From Brachyspira hampsonii 30446 (GTDB taxonomy: Bacteria > Spirochaetota > Brachyspiria > Brachyspirales > Brachyspiraceae), in contig NZ_JH994111.1 of assembly GCF_000316195.1 (NCBI RefSeq), positions 504,571 to 568,570 on the forward strand: DNA of 64,000 nt, given 5' to 3'. A program made the translations under genes and the position numbers. This document shows, in pieces, positions 54,718-64,000 of this stretch (the first letter of the stretch is position 1; each line of letters begins with the position of its first letter). Under the pieces are notes generated by a model. It ran no database searches. It was given only the letters and a program-made list of their open reading frames with translations, and had not been told where the DNA came from.

Positions 54718-55029
54718 TATCGAAGTTAATCAAAAAGTCTATGATTTTATAGAAAAATATAAACCAATATATTCTGATTTATCTATTCTTTATGATGCAG
54801 CTTATTGGAGATTGCAAAGAGATGAAGAAGATTATTTTAATGATAAATTACAATTATATATATTATAGGTTCAAAAAAAAGCAGTCAAATATCATTATGC
54901 TTAGCTTTTGAGAAAGGTATTCAGAAATTAAGTAAAAATACTTTTGAAGAAACAAAATTAATTGTTTCGGCTTCTATAACTGATAAAAAAACAAATAAAA
55001 TTATAAAAATAAAAAATAATAATTATTGA
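54704..55029 (+). pseudogene. Frameshifted partner gene of the Panacea protein
   Basis: GTG at 54704 with AGAGG 6 bases upstream, overlapping the end of the Panacea gene. The first frame gives 54 residues ending near a TATATATATTATAG tract at about 54855-54868; a second frame continues from there for 53 more residues (GSKKSSQISLCLAFEKGIQK...) and stops at 55029. The two parts join into a protein of about 108 residues, so a slip in the TA tract has probably split one gene. The fold is not recognised; it may be the toxin. Confidence 0.6.
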
Positions 55030-55997
55030 TTAATAGTTTTTATATTTTTCTGAATCGATATTGTATTTCGCTCCCAAAATATATTGTCCGTGTATCCTTG
55101 TATTTCTTTATTTTGTTCGGCAAGCTCTATTCTTTTTTCTGCCCAAGCACAATAGGTTTTATGCTGCTCTATCCCAGAATAATTTCTTCCTAACTTTTTA
55201 GCTACCACCGAAGTAGTACCGCTTCCCAAAAAAGGATCAAATATAAAATCATTTTCATTTGAACTAGCTAATATCAATTTTGCAATTAACTTTTCAGGCT
55301 TTTGTGTAGGGTGAGCAGTATTCTCAGGCATAGACCAATATGGTATTGATATATCGTCCCAAAAATTAGAAGGATATGTATCTCTAAAGTTTCCATCCTT
55401 TGTTTCTATCCAGTCTTTAGGTTTTCCTTCTATTCTGTACGGAGCTATTACTTTTCTTCTTATCTTGACATCATCTACATTAAAAGTGTATTTATTGGAT
55501 ATGGTGGCAAACCAAATATCTTCCATTCCATTCTTCCAATTATTTTTTGCCCCTCTGCCTTTCTCCCTCTGCCAAGTGATTCTGTTTTGTATATTAAAAT
55601 ATTTATCTAAAACATTTCCTATTACAAGACTAGATTTCCAATCACAGCATACATATATTGTGGCATTTTCTTTTAACATAGGAATAATACTTTCTACCCA
55701 TAGATGAGTATATTTTTCATAGCTTAAATTATCTATATCTTTAAATTTAAAGCCATGATAATTTTTAGATATATTATAAGGCGGATCAACTATCATTAAA
55801 TCGGCTATATTATTTTCTATTTTTTTTAATACATCAAAAGTATTTCCATTTATAGTTTTGTTTATAATATCTTTTTTATTATATTCTTTTATATTTTCAT
55901 TATCTATAATACATTTATTAAAGTAGAATTTTCCCTCTTCAGTATTTATATCAAAATCAATAGTTTTATTCTTAACTGATTTAACTTTCGTATTCAT
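55023..55997 (-). CDS. Orphan DNA methyltransferase (DPPY type)
   Basis: 324 residues. DPPYN at 71-75 is the catalytic motif IV; the SAM-binding motif I comes later (DPFLGSGTTSVVAKKLGRNYSGIE), the beta-class order for N6-adenine or N4-cytosine methylation. HPTQKPEKL lies between. No restriction enzyme gene is adjacent, so it may act as a regulatory or protective orphan. Recognition site cannot be read from sequence. The gene tail overlaps the frameshifted gene end by 7 bases. Confidence 0.9.
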   Translation of the reverse strand: MNTKVKSVKNKTIDFDINTEEGKFYFNKCIIDNENIKEYNKKDIINKTINGNTFDVLKKIENNIADLMIVDPPYNISKNYHGFKFKDIDNLSYEKYTHLWVESIIPMLKENATIYVCCDWKSSLVIGNVLDKYFNIQNRITWQREKGRGAKNNWKNGMEDIWFATISNKYTFNVDDVKIRRKVIAPYRIEGKPKDWIETKDGNFRDTYPSNFWDDISIPYWSMPENTAHPTQKPEKLIAKLILASSNENDFIFDPFLGSGTTSVVAKKLGRNYSGIEQHKTYCAWAEKRIELAEQNKEIQGYTDNIFWERNTISIQKNIKTINQ

Positions 55998-56018
55998 GTA
56001 TTTACCGCAATTATAAAA

Positions 56019-57563
56019 TTATTCCCATTCTATAGTAGCAGGCGGTTTTGAAGATATATCATAAACAACGCGGTTAATACCTTTTACTTCATTTATTATT
56101 CTGTTTGATATTATACCTAATACATTGTAGTCAATTTTAGCCCAATCAGCAGTCATAGCATCAATACTCTCAACAGCTCTAACTGCACAAACTTGCTCAT
56201 AAGTTCTGCCATCTCCCATAACACCGACACTTTTTACAGGAAGAAGCACAGCAAATGACTGCCATAATTTTCTGTAAAGCCCTGCTTTTTTTATTTCAGC
56301 AACAACTATATCATCAGCCTCCTGAAGTATTTTTACCCTCTCTTCTGTAATATCTCCAAGTATTCTAACTGCCAATCCAGGTCCAGGGAAAGGCTGTCTG
56401 TATACGATATCTTCCGGTAATTTTAATTCTAAGCCTATCTCTCTAACTTCATCTTTGAATAATTCTCTGAAAGGCTCTAAAAGTTCAAATTTCATGTCTT
56501 TTGGAAGTCCTCCTACATTATGATGGCTTTTTATAACTGCAGAGCTTCCCCTTAATGATACACTCTCTATAACATCTGGATAAAGCGTACCCTGTGCTAA
56601 AAAGCCTACATTCTCTATTTTTTTAGCTTCATCATTAAATACACTTACAAATTCATGACCTATTATTTTTCTTTTCTGTTCTGGGTCTGTAATTCCTGCT
56701 AATTTATCCAAAAATCTCTTTGAAGCATCAACATATATCAAATCAATATTAAAATTATCTCTGAATACTTCTACTACTTTTTTATCCTCATCTTTTCTTA
56801 AAAGACCGTTATTAACGAATATGCATTTTAGCTGCTTTCCTATAGCTTTTTCTATCAATACAGCAGCAACAGAAGAATCAACTCCTCCAGAAAGACCTAG
56901 TATTACATTTTTATCGCCTACTTTTTCTTTTATTCGTTTTATCTCGTACTCTATAAAAGAGCCCATATTCCAATTTTTTTCGCATTTACAAATATTAAAT
57001 AAAAAGTTTTCTATAATTTTTATTCCATTTTCTGTATGAACAACCTCTGGGTGAAACTGTATAGCATAAATATTTTTTTGTTTATTTTCTATAGCGGCAA
57101 GTTCTGTATTGGGTGTTTTTGCTATAAGTTCAAAACCTTCTGGTATAGATTTAATACTGTCTCCATGACTCATCCATACAATATTTTTTTTATCAAATGA
57201 TTTGAATATGCTTTCATGATTAGTTATTTCAATTTCAGCTTTTCCGTATTCGCGTTTCTCTGCACTTTCAACTTTTCCGCCCATAGAATAAACTATTATC
57301 TGCATACCATAGCATATTCCAAGTATAGGTACTCCCAATTCAAATAAGGCTTTATCAACTTTAGGAGCATCTTCTTCATACACACTTGAAGGACCTCCAG
57401 AAAGTATTATAGCTTTTGGATTAAATTCTTTTATAAAATCTATTGAAACATGAAAAGGGTGTATTTCTGAGTAAACATTTAATTCCCTTATTCTTCTTGT
57501 AATAAGCTGAGTAAACTGTGATCCGAAATCTAGTATTAAAACCTTATCTATATTGCTTTGCAT
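56019..57563 (-). CDS. guaA: GMP synthase (glutamine-hydrolysing)
   Basis: 514 residues, normal length. It aminates XMP to GMP. N-terminal amidotransferase with the catalytic Cys in GICYGMQII and His in QFHPEV; ATP pyrophosphatase domain with [15 protein letters not shown]-terminal dimerisation domain ending [10 protein letters not shown], which is diagnostic. AGGAAAT precedes the ATG. No purine riboswitch is seen in the upstream region. Confidence 0.96.
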   Translation of the reverse strand: MQSNIDKVLILDFGSQFTQLITRRIRELNVYSEIHPFHVSIDFIKEFNPKAIILSGGPSSVYEEDAPKVDKALFELGVPILGICYGMQIIVYSMGGKVESAEKREYGKAEIEITNHESIFKSFDKKNIVWMSHGDSIKSIPEGFELIAKTPNTELAAIENKQKNIYAIQFHPEVVHTENGIKIIENFLFNICKCEKNWNMGSFIEYEIKRIKEKVGDKNVILGLSGGVDSSVAAVLIEKAIGKQLKCIFVNNGLLRKDEDKKVVEVFRDNFNIDLIYVDASKRFLDKLAGITDPEQKRKIIGHEFVSVFNDEAKKIENVGFLAQGTLYPDVIESVSLRGSSAVIKSHHNVGGLPKDMKFELLEPFRELFKDEVREIGLELKLPEDIVYRQPFPGPGLAVRILGDITEERVKILQEADDIVVAEIKKAGLYRKLWQSFAVLLPVKSVGVMGDGRTYEQVCAVRAVESIDAMTADWAKIDYNVLGIISNRIINEVKGINRVVYDISSKPPATIEWE

Positions 57564-57663
57564 ATATTTCCTCTTTATTATGAAATGCGATTAATGATTA
57601 ATTGAATAATATTATATTAAAATAATAAAATTTCAATTAATAGTTATCATAATATTTTGATAA

Positions 57664-57868
57664 ATACGCACGGTAAGTTAATTTTTTATAATAATAATTG
57701 TTATCATACATATTTATATTTATTTTATATAAAAAATTAATCGTGCGTTAATTATACATAAAATTTAAATAATACTAGGGCGGGCGTTATAATTCATATT
57801 AAAGTAATAAAGATAAATAAAATTATAAATTCAAAATTAATCATTAAATATAAAGGGCGGGGATTGAG
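57664..57868 (+). repeat. Four-box GC-rich dispersed element, copy D
   Basis: ACGCACGG at 57666, TCGTGCG at 57741, GGGCGGGCG at 57778 and GGGCGGGG at 57855 (offsets 75, 112, 189). It fills most of the guaA-ankyrin gap; nothing else is seen in 57564-57974 except the ankyrin gene's AAGGAG. Confidence 0.78.
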
Positions 57869-57974
57869 AATAAAATTAATATATAATCTAGTTTTAAAAT
57901 TAAAAAAATACTGACAAAAACTGTCGCATAATCATTTTATAATTTTAAATGATTAATTTAAGGAGAAGCTTTAT

Positions 57975-59693
57975 ATGGAAAAATTAGAAAAAATTTACAG
58001 AAGCGGAAATTTAAAAGATTTTCAATTGTTTTTTAAAAGTCATATTAAAAATTATTGCTCTGATAATGGCGTGGAAATAGTTAGAAATTTAATACATTGC
58101 GATAATGAAGATAATAAATTTAAGCTTTTTAAATTCTTCATAGATTATTTATCTGACAAGAAATTTATAAAGATAAGCGATGATTTTTTATTTAAGATAT
58201 CTTCAATTCTTATAGACAATAATTATATGGATTTATTTAAATATGCCGTAAGTAAAAAATTTTATATAAGTTCTGATAACTGTGTAGAGATAATTAGAAA
58301 GTTAATACATTCTGATAATGAAGATAATAAATTTGAACTTTTTAAATATTTTATAGATCGTTTAAAAAATCGTTCATATTTAATAATAAAAATATTTAAA
58401 GAGGTTTATAAAAAACAAGATGCCGATTTTATAGAATATTTGGAAAAAAAATTTCATATAAAAGAAATATTATTAATTGAGGCTTGTGGAAAAAATAACT
58501 TAGAGTGGGTTAAATATTTAGTTAGAAATGGTGCCAATATAAATGGCAAAATTAATAATCATAATATTTTTGAATATTTTGACCATTGTACCATATTAGA
58601 TTTAGATATTAAAATAATTGAGTATTTACTAAATTATGCAAATGAAGAAAATTATAAGTCAGCACTATTTATATGCTGTGAAAATAATTATTTTGAATTA
58701 GTTAAATATATATTAACTAAAGGGATTGATATTAATATAAAGAACCGTTATGAAAAAACTCCTTTAATTATTGCATGCCTAAATGAGCATTTAAATTTAG
58801 CAGAGTATTTAATAAAAAATGGTGCTGATATTAATATAAAAGATAAATATAATGAAAATTTATTATTTAAAGATAGAATAAATAATAATTTTGAATTAAG
58901 TAAATTATTAATAGATTTAGGAATCGATATAAATACTAGAAATAATAAAAAAGAAACACCATTATATACAGCATTCAGAAATAATAATTTTGAACTTGTA
59001 AAATATTTAATAAATAATAATGCTTATACAAATATTTATGATCAAGTAAATCTTTTTAGAATAGCTTGTGAGAATGATAATTTAAAATTAATAAAATATT
59101 TATTGGAAATAGGATTTAATATAGATAAAAAACTTTTGAAAGGAACTTTATTATTTGCAGATAAAAATTGTGATTTAGAAACAGTTGAATATTTGACAAA
59201 AATAGGATTTAATATAAAAATTAAGGATTTAAAAGAATTATTATTCATGTCTATTATTAATAATAATTTTAATAGAATAAAATGTTTGGCAGATAATGGT
59301 ATTAATATGAACTGTTTTCATTATAGACCTTTAATGTATGCATGCATTAACGGAGATTTAAATTTAGTAAAACTATTACTGGATAATGGTGCTGATATAA
59401 ATGCTGTTAATCATAAAAAAAATAATTCATTACATTTTGCATTAAATCAAGCTAAATATGATGTTGCAGAATTTTTACTTGATAATGGAGCAGATATTAA
59501 TAATAGAGATTCTCACGGACAAACTTCATTAATTAAATATTCAAAAGCAGGAAATTATAATGCCGTAAAACTGCTTATTAAATATAAAGCGGATATCAAT
59601 ATAAAAGATAATGATGGACATGATGCTTTATATTATGCTGAGTTATATAAAAAACAAATGACTATTGAATTATTAGTAAAATATAAAGTATAG
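57975..59693 (+). CDS. Ankyrin repeat protein
   Basis: 572 residues. Residues 28-60 and 99-130 are a duplicated non-ankyrin unit (DNxVEIxRxLIHxDNEDNKFxLFKxFID, period 71). From about 165 onward there are roughly twelve ankyrin-like repeats of 33 residues (GADIN, TPLxxAxxNxxxELVKYLI). No signal peptide. Ankyrin repeats bind proteins; multicopy ankyrin genes occur in gut spirochaetes. It is framed by GC-box elements on both sides (57664-57868 and 59721-60037). AAGGAG before the ATG. Confidence 0.88.
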   Translation: MEKLEKIYRSGNLKDFQLFFKSHIKNYCSDNGVEIVRNLIHCDNEDNKFKLFKFFIDYLSDKKFIKISDDFLFKISSILIDNNYMDLFKYAVSKKFYISSDNCVEIIRKLIHSDNEDNKFELFKYFIDRLKNRSYLIIKIFKEVYKKQDADFIEYLEKKFHIKEILLIEACGKNNLEWVKYLVRNGANINGKINNHNIFEYFDHCTILDLDIKIIEYLLNYANEENYKSALFICCENNYFELVKYILTKGIDINIKNRYEKTPLIIACLNEHLNLAEYLIKNGADINIKDKYNENLLFKDRINNNFELSKLLIDLGIDINTRNNKKETPLYTAFRNNNFELVKYLINNNAYTNIYDQVNLFRIACENDNLKLIKYLLEIGFNIDKKLLKGTLLFADKNCDLETVEYLTKIGFNIKIKDLKELLFMSIINNNFNRIKCLADNGINMNCFHYRPLMYACINGDLNLVKLLLDNGADINAVNHKKNNSLHFALNQAKYDVAEFLLDNGADINNRDSHGQTSLIKYSKAGNYNAVKLLIKYKADINIKDNDGHDALYYAELYKKQMTIELLVKYKV

Positions 59694-59720
59694 ATAAATA
59701 ATGAAAAAACTATTTACATA

Positions 59721-60160
59721 CCCCGCCCTTTAAAGTTTTTTATTTTTTTTAGAATATAGAATTTTTAATTATTTTATTGTTTAATTAGAAAAAGCATGCC
59801 CGCCCAAACGTTTATTAAATTTGAAGATTTATTTAACGCACGGTTAACTAAATTTTATATATAATTGAAGCTGAATTTATGATTTTGTTTATATTTATAA
59901 TTTTGTTCTGCGTGCGTTGTTATAGTTAAAAATTTAAATAAAACTAGGGTGGGTGTTGTAATAAGAGAATAAAACTTATATAAATAATACTATTTGGAAT
60001 ATAATATAAAGCTAAATAACCTAGAGGGTGGGGAGTGTAATGAAGTTTCAAAATTTAAATTATATAATCCTACCTTTATACTTTTTACTTTATTTGACTT
60101 TTTAATTCTATTTATATTTGATACTTATACAGAAAAAGCATGCAAGCCCAAGTGCTTATT
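59721..60160. repeat. Four-box GC-rich dispersed element, copy B, head-to-head with partial copies
   Basis: Forward copy: ACGCACGG at 59836, GCGTGC at 59910, GGGTGGG at 59947 and GGGTGGGG at 60026 (offsets 74, 111, 190). A reverse partial copy shares box 1/2 and runs left to CCCGCCC at 59721 (box 3 at 59805, box 4 at 59728). An extra reverse box (GCATGCAAGCCCAAGTG) is at about 60138. The whole intergenic stretch 59694-60364 holds no convincing gene beyond this. Confidence 0.72.
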
Positions 60161-60364
60161 AATTAAAATAATATTATGTTAATTAAAATATGTTAATTCT
60201 TTTTTATTACTTTTTTATTTGTCTTTAGTTTTTTATTCTGTATGTTTGGTATAGGAAAGTTATATTATAAAAATAATATAAATCTTAAAAAATAATTTAA
60301 TAAAAATAAATTTTGATATATAATTATTATGATTTAATATATAATAATTTAGGAGGATATTTAG

Positions 60365-60586
60365 GTGACAGAGTTAAGATAAAAAACATTAAATTTAATC
60401 AAAGAATTACCAGAAGATAAACTTTTATCAGTAATAAATTTTATAAATAATGATTCAAATGAAAAAATAATAAATGATAAAAAACAGGCTTTAGAAAATT
60501 TAAATAAATATCAATGCAGATTACCTGAAAATTTTGATTATAAAAAAGAATTAGAAGAATATAGAGATGAAAAGAATTTTAATTGA
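60365..60586 (+). pseudogene. VapB-like antitoxin with premature stop
   Basis: GTG at 60365 follows a strong AGGAGG site, but codon 6 is TAA (60380-60382). The frame then continues cleanly for 67 codons (KTLNLIKELPEDKLLSVINFI ... YRDEKNFN) to 60586, overlapping the toxin start. The sense continuation and length fit a DUF2281/VapB-like antitoxin in which a CAA or similar codon became TAA. Re-initiation inside is possible but no internal start with a ribosome site is seen. Confidence 0.65.
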
Positions 60587-60983
60587 TACTAATATAATTT
60601 TAGACTATTTAATGAATAGAGATCCATTTTTTGAAAATTCTAAAAAAATAATAGACTTATGTGTTAATAATATTATAGAGTGTTATATAGCAGCACATAC
60701 AATAACTAATTTATTTTATATACTTAGGAAATATTATTCATATAGTGAAAGAAAAGAAATTATTTTAGAATTATATAAAATATTTACTATTATACCTATA
60801 GACGATAAAAAAATTAATTTAGTTCTGATAGATAAAGATTGCAAAGATATAGAAGATGGATTACAAATAGAATGTGCTAAAGAATATGATTTAGATTATA
60901 TAGTAACTAGGAACACATCAGATTTTTTTAATTCTAAAATAAAAGCAATAGAACATAACATATTTATAACTCTAATAGAATAA
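60567..60983 (+). CDS. vapC: PIN-domain ribonuclease toxin (VapC-like)
   Basis: 138 residues. Active-site acids: Asp7 in LIDTNIILDYL, the Asp in DIEDGLQIECA and the Asp in TRNTSDF; AAHTITNLFYILRK is the typical second block. It would cut RNA (often tRNA) when not bound by its antitoxin. It appears intact although the antitoxin frame upstream has a stop at codon 6. It overlaps that frame by 20 bases. Confidence 0.85.
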   Translation: MKRILIDTNIILDYLMNRDPFFENSKKIIDLCVNNIIECYIAAHTITNLFYILRKYYSYSERKEIILELYKIFTIIPIDDKKINLVLIDKDCKDIEDGLQIECAKEYDLDYIVTRNTSDFFNSKIKAIEHNIFITLIE

Positions 60984-61099
60984 AATATTATTATATACTT
61001 TTATAATATGGTTTATATACTGTTATAATTAAAAAGATTTTTATATAAAAAAATAAAATTATTATTTGAGTTATAATTTAATAATATAATAGAGGCAAT

Positions 61100-62713
61100 A
61101 TGTCAGAGAATAAAACAGTAAGCAAAGAAAAGATAGCTAAATCATCATTAAAAATGTCATTAGTAACAACAGTAAGCAGAATATTTGGGCTTGTGAGAGA
61201 TCAGATACAGGCAGCTTTGCTTGGCACCACATTCATAGCAGATGCTTTTGCCATAGGATTTATACTACCAAATCTATTGAGGCGATTATTTGCTGAAGGT
61301 AATATGGTTGCAAGCTTTATACCTGTATTTACAGAACTTGAAAAAGAAAAAGGTATTGAAGAATCAAAGAAATTTTTTAGGGCGGTTTTTACATTATTGG
61401 GATTAATACTTATAGCAGTTGTATGTATTGGAATAATGATATCCCCTTTGCTTGTTAGAATACTTTATAAATCAGCAGATAATAATATAGAAGCACTTAA
61501 TCTGGCATCAGATTTATCAAGAATAATGTTTCCTTATCTTTTTTTTATATCTTTAGCAGCTTTGATGCAGGGCGTACTTAATATAAGAGGCTATTATTCC
61601 ATATCAGCGGCTAGTCCTATACTTTTAAATACTGTAATTATATCTATGGCTTTATTCTTTAAATTCTTTCTGCCTAATTTTTTTAATAATATGTCTTATG
61701 TGTTTGCATTTGCAGTATTACTTGGAGGCTTTGTTCAATTTGCCTATCAAATGCCTTTTGTACATAAACAGGGTTTTAGTTTCAAGCCTTATTTTCATTT
61801 TAAAGAACCTTATGTTATAAAAATGATAAAATTATTTGCTCCCGGTATTTTTGGTGCTAGTATATATCAGATAAATCTGCTTGTTTCTACGGCATTTGCT
61901 GGAGCTATAGGAGAAGGCAGAGTTTCGGCTGTTACTTTTGCTACTAGAATACATGAATTTGTTTTGGGTGTTTTTGCTGTAAGTGTTGCAACTGTTATGC
62001 TTCCAACTTTAAGCAAATTAATAGCCGACAATAAAAAAGATGAAGCTATTGAGAATTTAGGATATTCTTTGAGGCTGGTTGCCTTAGTTACTATTCCTGC
62101 CACTTTCGGATTTGTGGTATTGGGCAGAGAAATTGTGAGAATGATATTTGAGTATGGAGCTTTTTCTTCAAAATCTACATATTTAGTATCCAGTGCTTTA
62201 AGATATTTATCTATATCATTATTTTTTGTGGCAAGCTATAGAATACTTGTACAATCATTTTATGCTATGAAAGATATGAAAACTCCTGTATATGTAGCAT
62301 TTTTTACATTTATTGTTAATGCTTTTAGTAATTATTTATGCGTTTATATATTTAAATTCGATATTATAGGAATATCTATATCAAGTGTTGTTGCAAATAT
62401 TGTATCTTTTTGTATACTATATATATTGCTTATAAAAAGAATGGCAGTAAAATCGATAATAAATAAAAAAGTTGAGGTTTTAAAGACATTGGTTGCTAGT
62501 TTGTTTATGGCGGCTTCTGTTTATGGAATGAAATATTATTTATTATCTGGGAATGCAGATTCTAGGATATTTTTCATATTAAAAGTATTTGCGGTAATAT
62601 TATTAGGAGTAGTATTTTATTCTATAATAAATATTGTATTAAGAAATGATGATTTTGTTTCTTTTATTAATATGTTTAAAGGCAGATTATCGAGAAAGTT
62701 TATAAAAAAATAA
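61100..62713 (+). CDS. murJ: Lipid II flippase MurJ (MviN family)
   Basis: 537 residues, about fourteen membrane helices. SRIFGLVRDQIQAALLGTTFIADAFAIGFILPNLLRRLFAEG is the family start, with the conserved arginines that contact lipid II, and NMVASFIPVF follows. MurJ moves the peptidoglycan precursor to the outer face of the inner membrane. AGAGG before the ATG. It stands alone between the vapC module and a chemoreceptor gene. Confidence 0.95.
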   Translation: MSENKTVSKEKIAKSSLKMSLVTTVSRIFGLVRDQIQAALLGTTFIADAFAIGFILPNLLRRLFAEGNMVASFIPVFTELEKEKGIEESKKFFRAVFTLLGLILIAVVCIGIMISPLLVRILYKSADNNIEALNLASDLSRIMFPYLFFISLAALMQGVLNIRGYYSISAASPILLNTVIISMALFFKFFLPNFFNNMSYVFAFAVLLGGFVQFAYQMPFVHKQGFSFKPYFHFKEPYVIKMIKLFAPGIFGASIYQINLLVSTAFAGAIGEGRVSAVTFATRIHEFVLGVFAVSVATVMLPTLSKLIADNKKDEAIENLGYSLRLVALVTIPATFGFVVLGREIVRMIFEYGAFSSKSTYLVSSALRYLSISLFFVASYRILVQSFYAMKDMKTPVYVAFFTFIVNAFSNYLCVYIFKFDIIGISISSVVANIVSFCILYILLIKRMAVKSIINKKVEVLKTLVASLFMAASVYGMKYYLLSGNADSRIFFILKVFAVILLGVVFYSIINIVLRNDDFVSFINMFKGRLSRKFIKK

Positions 62714-62793
62714 TATATATCATTCTTAATAATAACTTAAAAATATCCGATAATTTAAGTAATAATTTTTTTATTAATATAAGGTTTTTTCTA

Positions 62794-64000
62794 TGAGTCT
62801 AAAAAATAAGGTACTTTTATTAGTTATTATAGTTGTAATTTTAGCATTATCTCCAACAATTTTTATAAACACTAAAACAAATAGAGAAGCATTATATAAT
62901 TCTGCAATGAATATTTCACAGAACTATTTTTATGATGTATCTTCTACTTTTGATAATATATTCAATTCAACTACGGTAGGTACTGTTTCTTTGTCAGATA
63001 TAGCAACTGTATCTTATGATTTATACTCTACAGGAACTGTTACTGATGTTGCTACTAATTTAAGATCGGTAATATATAGATTCCATAAATCGCAATTAGG
63101 TTTGCATCATGTTATAGCAAATGGTATATATTTTGAACCTGATATCATAGATAATAATCCTTATATGAGAGGTCTTTATTCTTTGTACTTATATGACATT
63201 GGAAATACAGGTAATATGCAGCCTAAAATAGAAAGTGCTGTAGATAATTACAATAAGGAAGAATTTTATTATTTAGCTATTCCTGAAACTTGGAATAGAG
63301 AAGCCAAAAGACCTAGAACTATCTACTATTCTTCTCCATATTTGAAGAATATTGATAAGCCTCAAAAAGTTATTTCTTTTTCTTCTCCTATATACTCTAG
63401 TATTAATAATAATCTTATAGGAGTTTCTTTGTCTGATGTTTCTTTGGAAATAGTTCATGAGATGTTTACAAATATAGTAAAGACAGGACCTTTTAATACT
63501 GTTATATTTGATTCCAGAGATAGGAAAATAATTTATCATGATAATCCTAACTATATATTAAGCGATTTAAAAGATATAGAATGGATCAACAGTTTAATAG
63601 ATAATACAACATTTTATACTAATACTAGAATAATAGAAGATTATAAAGTAGGAGATAATAGCTACACTTTATTATTTAAACAGTTTGATAATGGTTTTTA
63701 TAATATATTTATGTATGTTCCTACGAGCTTTTTCTATAATGTATTAGTTACAACTAATAATACAATATTCTTTATATTAATAGTTGCCATTATAGTTATA
63801 ATAGTAGTTTTGAATATTACTATTCCTATATCATTAAAGCCTTTGGATAGAATATCTCAGGAATTAGAATCCGGAGTATTTGATAATAATATATTTGTTA
63901 ATGTCAGTAAGATTAATTCTAGGGATTCACTTGGAGATTTAAGCACTTGGATAAGAATATTTTTTGATATGATTCAGCATGTATTTTCAAGTGTGTCAAA
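62794..64000 (+). CDS. Methyl-accepting chemotaxis protein (partial, 3' end outside window)
   Basis: Open from the ATG at 62794 (AAGG upstream) to the window end, 402 residues. N-terminal helix (VLLLVIIVVILALSPTIFI), a large periplasmic domain of dCache type with ISFSSPIYSSINNNLIGVSLSDVSLE, a second helix (FFILIVAIIVIIVVLNITI) and the beginning of a HAMP segment (PLDRISQEL). The signalling domain lies beyond the edge, so a sensor kinase or cyclase is not excluded, but dCache plus HAMP in a cheA-bearing spirochaete favours a chemoreceptor. Confidence 0.75.

Noticed and set aside
57564-57974. Possible purine riboswitch before guaA
   Set aside because: No purine-aptamer core motifs were found upstream of the guaA start; the GC-rich parts belong to the dispersed four-box element.
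59994-60182. 62-codon frame after the ankyrin gene
   Set aside because: It runs through the GC-box repeat, has no ribosome site and no protein-like pattern.
63273-63539. 88-codon minus-strand frame within the chemoreceptor gene
   Set aside because: It is antisense to a well-supported coding frame; the translated product is basic and has no recognisable pattern.

Overview
The window looks like chromosomal DNA of a very AT-rich anaerobic spirochaete. Brachyspira is the best guess, inferred from gene content (an mglBAC galactose/glucose importer with extra mglB copies, cheA and a chemoreceptor, flavodoxin beside a DUF3793 gene, BspA-like and ankyrin repeat proteins, an Rpn-type nuclease) and base composition. 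No rRNA, tRNA or CRISPR array was seen.

Layout. 1-8106 (minus strand): three related polytopic glycosyltransferase-like proteins, the first cut by the window edge and the middle one shortened inside, directly downstream of an oppBCDF peptide/nickel-type importer. 8107-15620: a BspA-like lipoprotein, purD, an Rpn/PD-(D/E)XK nuclease, a nest of small inverted-repeat elements around a membrane-protein gene, and a HAD phosphatase. 15657-24256: cheA, UDP-glucose dehydrogenase, a metallophosphoesterase, an FUSC-type membrane protein, a GNAT-like protein and a small lipoprotein. 24316-30590: the mgl system, with three successive sugar-binding paralogues and an unannotated 51-residue membrane protein after mglC. 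30806-48412: aroB, flavodoxin and DUF3793, an AEC transporter, htpG, an envelope operon with a PepSY-like protein, an HD-GYP variant, an RpoD-like sigma factor, an amino-acid-type binding lipoprotein, birA, and an Fbp-like importer that lacks its ATPase. 48604-55029: an accessory region with a TPR protein, three toxin-antitoxin modules (hicBA, brnTA, hicBA), a pentapeptide-like membrane protein, a 51-residue orphan gene and a Panacea-domain gene with a frameshifted partner. 55023-64000: an orphan DNA methyltransferase, guaA, an ankyrin protein, a PIN toxin whose antitoxin carries a nonsense codon, murJ, and the 5' part of a chemoreceptor gene.

Two dispersed repeat families stand out. The first is a MITE-like element with AGACTTGTTTCAAAACT termini, an apparent AAT target duplication and a variable core built from tiny hairpins. 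The second is an element of about 205 bp in which four GC-rich boxes keep nearly constant spacing across divergent AT-rich spacers; copies precede the BspA-like and ankyrin genes. A third striking feature is a 33-bp perfect direct repeat around a hicBA module, which restores the 3' end of the neighbouring TPR gene and suggests cassette insertion.

All family calls were made by eye from motifs, length and context; no database search was run.
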